Shown here one piece after another: positions 60,654 to 64,000 of a DNA stretch of 64,000 bases. This stretch comes from Veillonella sp. R32 (GTDB lineage: Bacteria > Bacillota > Negativicutes > Veillonellales > Veillonellaceae), in NCBI RefSeq assembly GCF_010093125.1, contig NZ_NMZQ01000003.1, positions 1 through 64,000 on the forward strand, written 5' to 3'. The position numbers and the translations under genes were made by a program. The notes under the pieces were generated by a model. That model saw only the letters and a program-made list of their open reading frames with translations. It was not told the DNA's origin and searched no databases. Each line of letters starts with the position of its first letter. The first letter of the stretch is position 1.

Positions 60654-61250
60654 TTAACATATTTTCTTTTCAAAATAAATTGTTTGATGGCTTAGCCCAG
60701 GCAATTGAGTCACCTTCGTAATAGTGAAACCAAGGCTCAAATACATATCTTTTAGCCAAGGATGCGTATCAGCGGTGCCCAAGGTAACGAAGGGTGCTTT
60801 CAGTTGATCCCGTAAAATCACCGTTTCTATCCATTGAAGCATCTGTTTGGCATAGCCTTGCTTTTTAAAACGAGGGGACGTTACAAAGTGGCCAATGTGA
60901 GGAAATTCACGCGGTCCTGGCTTTGGCCCCCAAGGCATGCGCAACGTAATAGAACTAGCCAACTGGCCATCCACAAAGAGACCATATGTAGGATGGATCT
61001 CTACCCAAGCTGTTACGTCCCCTTCCGTCATATGACTGGCCGAAAAATCCACACCATAATCTAAATTACTAGCATAGCCTTCGTGAAGGACTTCATAATA
61101 GGTCGGCCCATCCGCTTTAGTAAGTTGCCGATAGGTAATCTCCTTTTGGTCCTTTTGGGCATTTTGGGCATTTTGGGCATTTTGAGCATTTTGAGCATTT
61201 TGAGCCTTTTGAGCCTTTTGAACATTTAGAGCATTTTGCAATTGACTCAT
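60654..61250 (-). CDS. GNAT-family acetyltransferase with N-terminal tripeptide repeats
   Basis: Predicted N-acetyltransferase, 198 aa, substrate unknown. The start at 61250 overlaps the ABC ATPase stop (ATGA), with GGAGG 10 nt upstream; an earlier GTG passes through that site. Residues about 5-38 are repeats of Gln-Asn/Lys-Ala type encoded by 9-bp DNA repeats. The GNAT fold follows: [16 protein letters not shown], the acetyl-CoA loop [20 protein letters not shown] near 130-149, and [25 protein letters not shown] near 165-190. The repeat segment is not part of the family and may be a flexible linker. Confidence 0.85.
   Translation of the reverse strand: MSQLQNALNVQKAQKAQNAQNAQNAQNAQNAQKDQKEITYRQLTKADGPTYYEVLHEGYASNLDYGVDFSASHMTEGDVTAWVEIHPTYGLFVDGQLASSITLRMPWGPKPGPREFPHIGHFVTSPRFKKQGYAKQMLQWIETVILRDQLKAPFVTLGTADTHPWLKDMYLSLGFTITKVTQLPGLSHQTIYFEKKIC
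61142..61237. repeat. 9-bp tandem repeats inside the GNAT gene
   Basis: On the plus strand about ten units of TTTTGRGCA and close variants (TTTTGAGCC, TTTTGGTCC) run in tandem. The three TTTTGGGCA and three TTTTGAGCA copies are exact. Each unit adds one Ala-Gln-Asn/Lys triplet, so length changes keep the frame. Confidence 0.9.
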
Positions 61251-62005
61251 ATTACATAATCCTCCCACTGCCCTAAATAGCGATTTAAGAATTGTCGTGT
61301 CCGATCTTCTCGTGGATTGCTAATCACTTCTTTAGCAGTGCCTTGTTCCACAATAACGCCTTGCTCCATAAAAATAACTTGGTCGGCTACTTCTTTAGCA
61401 AAGGCAATTTCATGAGTCACTACAATCATGGTAACATGCATTTCACGGGCAATATTCTTAATAGCCCCTAATACTTCGCCCACTAATTCAGGGTCTAAGG
61501 CACTCGTCGGTTCGTCAAATAAAATGACCGCTGGATCCATAGCAATGGCACGAGCAATCCCCACGCGCTGTTGTTGGCCCCCCGATAGTTGCACGGGATA
61601 ATACGCTTCAAAACCTTTCATACCTACCGCTTCTAAGCACTGTTCCGCTTTGGCACGAGCTTCTGATTGCTTCATATGCTTAACCGTCACAAGCCCTTCC
61701 ATAACATTTTCAAGGGCTGTCATATTAGAAAACAGATTATACATCTGAAATACCATGGATGTATGACGACGAATATTTAATATTTCCTTCTTTGAGGCCT
61801 TGTGCAAATCTACCGTTATGTCATTTAAGGTCATCTGACCAGCATCAGCTTTTTCTAAAAAGTTAAGCGTCCGTAAAAACGTTGTTTTACCGCTCCCCGA
61901 CGGGCCTAAAATAACGGTCACCGAACCGGTCGGCACCGTCATATCAATACCTTTTAAAATTTCACGGTCCCCAAAGGATTTTCTTACATTTTGTATCTCT
62001 ATCAT
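61247..62005 (-). CDS. Polar amino-acid ABC transporter, ATP-binding subunit
   Basis: ATPase powering amino-acid import. The start at 62005 ([12 protein letters not shown]) has AGAGGATTCT upstream. The 252-aa protein has Walker [13 protein letters not shown] near residues 33-44, Q-loop [17 protein letters not shown] near 86, signature [15 protein letters not shown] near 139, Walker [15 protein letters not shown] near 159 and the H-loop VVTHE near 197. It is of the GlnQ/TcyC/HisP class. It forms an operon with two permeases and a binding protein and overlaps the GNAT gene by 4 bp. Substrate is not determined; glutamine, cystine or another polar amino acid is possible. Confidence 0.93.
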   Translation of the reverse strand: MIEIQNVRKSFGDREILKGIDMTVPTGSVTVILGPSGSGKTTFLRTLNFLEKADAGQMTLNDITVDLHKASKKEILNIRRHTSMVFQMYNLFSNMTALENVMEGLVTVKHMKQSEARAKAEQCLEAVGMKGFEAYYPVQLSGGQQQRVGIARAIAMDPAVILFDEPTSALDPELVGEVLGAIKNIAREMHVTMIVVTHEIAFAKEVADQVIFMEQGVIVEQGTAKEVISNPREDRTRQFLNRYLGQWEDYVI

Positions 62006-62027
62006 AGAATCCTCTAATCTCAATTAA

Positions 62028-62750
62028 CTACACAGCATTGCCGCGCTTATATTTACTCATCATATGTTCTAGTCGTTCAAAGATAAATTCAAAAACTATA
62101 CCTAGGCCCCAATAAATGAGCGCTACCACGATATACGCTTCAAAATACGCCGAATTATCTTCTACATACAGCTTGGCGGCCCCTAATAATTCCACTACCG
62201 TAATAACAAAAACGATACTAGTACTTTTCATAGTATTTAAAAACTGATTGGCAAACAAAGGCAAGGCAAATACAGCTGCCTGTGGTAATACAACCCGGCG
62301 AAAAGCTTGTGCCCAAGTCATGCCAATAGCTAACGCTGCTTCCACCTGTCCCTTAGACACAGATTGAATGGCCGCGCGGAAAATTTCACTCAAATAAGCC
62401 CCTGTATGTAAGGTTAAGCCCACAACAGCAACTAGCGAAGCCGGTACTTTTTCATAGGGTACATGCACGCCAGTTTGATCTTCTAAGGCTAAGAACAAAA
62501 TAGGCAGGCCGTAATAGACTAAATACAAAAGCACCATGTTTGGCAGGCTACGACAAACGATGACAAACACATCAGCCAACTGGCTAAGCACGGGAATGCG
62601 ATTAAGTTGTGCCACCGAACTAATAAGACCTAGCAAAATACCAAACCCAACGCTAGCAAAGGTAAGCCACAAGGTTACTTTTACATAGCCTAGGACATAC
62701 CAAAAAGTCCCGCTTATATATTGAAAACTAATTATACTGGTTGATTCCAT
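62028..62750 (-). CDS. Polar amino-acid ABC transporter, permease (second)
   Basis: HisM/GlnP-type inner-membrane permease, 240 aa with about five helices. The start at 62750 (MESTSIISF) has AAGGGG 8 nt upstream. Near residues 135-165 it has the EAA loop (QVEAALAIGMTWAQAFRRVVLPQA) through which it contacts the ATPase. YYGLPILF and the KSTSIVFVITVVELLGAAK segment are typical of the class. It starts 6 bp after the first permease gene and is 22 bp upstream of the ATPase gene. Confidence 0.92.
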   Translation of the reverse strand: MESTSIISFQYISGTFWYVLGYVKVTLWLTFASVGFGILLGLISSVAQLNRIPVLSQLADVFVIVCRSLPNMVLLYLVYYGLPILFLALEDQTGVHVPYEKVPASLVAVVGLTLHTGAYLSEIFRAAIQSVSKGQVEAALAIGMTWAQAFRRVVLPQAAVFALPLFANQFLNTMKSTSIVFVITVVELLGAAKLYVEDNSAYFEAYIVVALIYWGLGIVFEFIFERLEHMMSKYKRGNAV

Positions 62751-62755
62751 GTGCC

Positions 62756-63484
62756 TCACCCCTTACTTGCTACGGTGCGTGCTACTGTATGCCGTCCTAC
62801 TCGTTCACTAATGGAGTAACGACGCTCTAAGAACCGCCCAATTAACGAAATAATCAATACTAACATACCATAAATAATGGCTACATCCACAAAGAGTTCT
62901 AAACTTCGCTGTGAGTTAGCACCCATCAAATCAGCACGGCGCATAATGTCTACTACGCCTACGATGAAAATTAACGAAGTTCCTTTCATCATGCCAATCA
63001 CACCATTAATGAGGGGCGGAATGGCCATAGTAAAGGCCTGTGGTAAAATGACCCGACGATAGCTTTGAAAGCTCGTCATTCCCAAGCTCATAGCCGCTTC
63101 TTTTTCACCTTGTGCTACTGCTTGAATGCTACTACGCAGAATTTCAGAACTATACGCCCCTATATGTAACGTAAATACAACGATAACAAATAACAAACCA
63201 GGCACATTTTTGGTACTAATGCCCATATGACTCAAAATTTCTGGTACTCCAAAATAAATCAAAAAGAGTTGTACTAAAAAAGGTGTACCCCGCATAAAAG
63301 AGACATAAACAGTAAGTGCCTGTCTTAAAACAGGCACTCGATTAACACGGGCAATGGCGATTAGGCATCCTAAGAGGATGCCTAAAATAGTTGCCACAAT
63401 CGTAATTGTTAAGGTTATATTGAGCGATGTTAATAGGATTGGAAAGGACTTCACCATATAGGCTACGTCAAAATACTGTCCCAT
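62756..63484 (-). CDS. Polar amino-acid ABC transporter, permease (first)
   Basis: HisM/GlnP-type permease, 242 aa, paralogous to the next gene. RGTPFLVQLFLIYFGVPE near residues 66-83, the EAA loop (EKEAAMSLGMTSFQSYRRVILPQA) near 130-153, and KGTSLIFIVGVVDIMRRADL near 170 are diagnostic. ATG with GGAGG 7 nt upstream. Two different permease subunits suggest a heterodimeric channel. Confidence 0.92.
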   Translation of the reverse strand: MGQYFDVAYMVKSFPILLTSLNITLTITIVATILGILLGCLIAIARVNRVPVLRQALTVYVSFMRGTPFLVQLFLIYFGVPEILSHMGISTKNVPGLLFVIVVFTLHIGAYSSEILRSSIQAVAQGEKEAAMSLGMTSFQSYRRVILPQAFTMAIPPLINGVIGMMKGTSLIFIVGVVDIMRRADLMGANSQRSLELFVDVAIIYGMLVLIISLIGRFLERRYSISERVGRHTVARTVASKG

Positions 63485-63504
63485 ATTACTGCCTCCATTA
63501 ACGA

Positions 63505-64000
63505 TTATTTCTTGGCTGGCTCTACGGTGTAATCGCCACCTAAATACTGCTCAGATAATTTTTTAAGTGTACCATCTTCACGCATTGCTTTCACTTGTGC
63601 ATCAATTTTATCGGCTACTTTTTGCATTTCAGGGTCTTTACGAAGTAAGAAATAGGTTGGCACATCTGTTAATGTGTCACCTACCGCTTCAACTGGTAAG
63701 TTACGATCTTTTTGTGCTGTTGTTACCATGTATTCATATTCGCCAGCCGCATCAGCACGACCAGTGGCTACTAAATTCAAAGTTTCTACAGTACCTTTAT
63801 CAGTATAGATAATGTTAATTGGTGTGGTCGCCGTTTCGTTATATTGTTTTAATAAATCTACAAACTCAGAGTTAGTCGTAGCAGCTACGGTTTTCCCTTC
63901 TAAATCTTTTAAGGAGTGAATATCAGTACGACCTTTTTTAACAACTAATTTACGAACTGTATAGTTGTTAATTTCTTTTGTATAAATATATTTAGCCGCT
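63505..64000 (-). CDS. Amino-acid ABC transporter substrate-binding protein, C-terminal part (cut by window end)
   Basis: The frame stays open from the stop at 63505 to the window edge at 64000, so about 165 residues of the C-terminal part are present and the N terminus with the signal peptide or lipobox is outside. The TTG at 63780 is not the real start. Recognisable parts are VVKKGRTDIHSLKDLEGKTV, VAATTNSEFVDLL, a GRADA segment typical of SBP_bac_3 proteins, and the C-terminal KLSEQYLGGDYT. It binds the imported amino acid in the periplasm. Gap to the permease gene is 20 bp. Confidence 0.9.
   Translation of the reverse strand, partial: AAKYIYTKEINNYTVRKLVVKKGRTDIHSLKDLEGKTVAATTNSEFVDLLKQYNETATTPINIIYTDKGTVETLNLVATGRADAAGEYEYMVTTAQKDRNLPVEAVGDTLTDVPTYFLLRKDPEMQKVADKIDAQVKAMREDGTLKKLSEQYLGGDYTVEPAKK

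Noticed and set aside
63505-63780. Separate 91-aa protein starting at TTG 63780
   Set aside because: The same frame stays open to the window edge and encodes the rest of a substrate-binding protein, so this is only its C-terminal end.

Overview
The window is a chromosomal segment of a low-GC, obligately fermentative diderm Firmicute, most likely a Veillonella or close Negativicutes relative. The support is indirect. The proteins are Firmicute-like (PerR-type Fur protein, single-chain pyruvate:ferredoxin oxidoreductase, BipA, Tex, DnaE). They occur beside true outer-membrane proteins: two trimeric autotransporter adhesins with YadA-type barrels, one carrying an S-layer-homology (SLH) domain, the module that Negativicutes use to tie the outer membrane to peptidoglycan. 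Nearly every gene is on the minus strand. Plus-strand genes are confined to a rhodanese/PutP pair and a LysR/membrane-protein pair. I see no insertion sequence, prophage or CRISPR array.

Layout. 1-1130: 5' end of a 16S rRNA gene with its leader and promoter, then tRNA-Lys, tRNA-Gln and tRNA-His. 1.1-18 kb: housekeeping and DNA/RNA maintenance (speE, a C39-like protein, cyclophilin, tcdA, gloA, sbcC-sbcD-nfo, perR-like, DEAD-box helicase, tex, folA-thyA, recQ). 18-20.5 kb: sulfurtransferase and putP. 20.6-24.1 kb: adhesin 1 and an exported WG-repeat protein. 24.4-30 kb: nifJ with a divergent LysR gene and a small membrane protein; next to these is an unannotated 28-codon ORF under a perfect Fur-type box. 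30.5-37.6 kb: a citrate/C4-acid cluster (CitMHS transporter, citF, a fused citD-citE, a DASS transporter, a LysR gene). 37.6-50 kb: BI-1 protein, pyk, dnaE, metallopeptidase, typA, cupin, HMA protein, tatA, pgl-zwf. 50.2-55 kb: giant adhesin 2. 55.8-61.2 kb: cstA, panS-panC-panD, GNAT. 61.2-64 kb: a polar amino-acid ABC transporter cut by the window edge.

How it fits together. Carbon chemistry centres on pyruvate and organic acids: citrate uptake and cleavage, PFOR, pyruvate kinase, a CstA-type transporter, and the entry to the oxidative pentose phosphate pathway. Pantothenate genes supply CoA. The adhesins and the exported WG protein form the surface layer of the story.

The most interesting signals are regulatory or architectural. 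(1) Both adhesin genes share a G7 tract inside the promoter spacer behind a conserved box, a candidate slipped-strand phase switch. (2) The citD-like domain fused to citE lacks the serine that carries the citrate lyase prosthetic group, and citC, citG and citX are absent from the cluster. (3) cstA has a leader of about 320 nt ending in a terminator that contains its own ribosome binding site; panD and adhesin 2 also have terminator-bearing leaders. (4) The WG gene has a 5' UTR made almost wholly of tandem heptamers. (5) A 28-aa membrane protein lies behind a perfect 7-1-7 Fur box. (6) The YadA barrel and SLH domain are joined in one adhesin. All functional statements are inferences from sequence; no database was searched.
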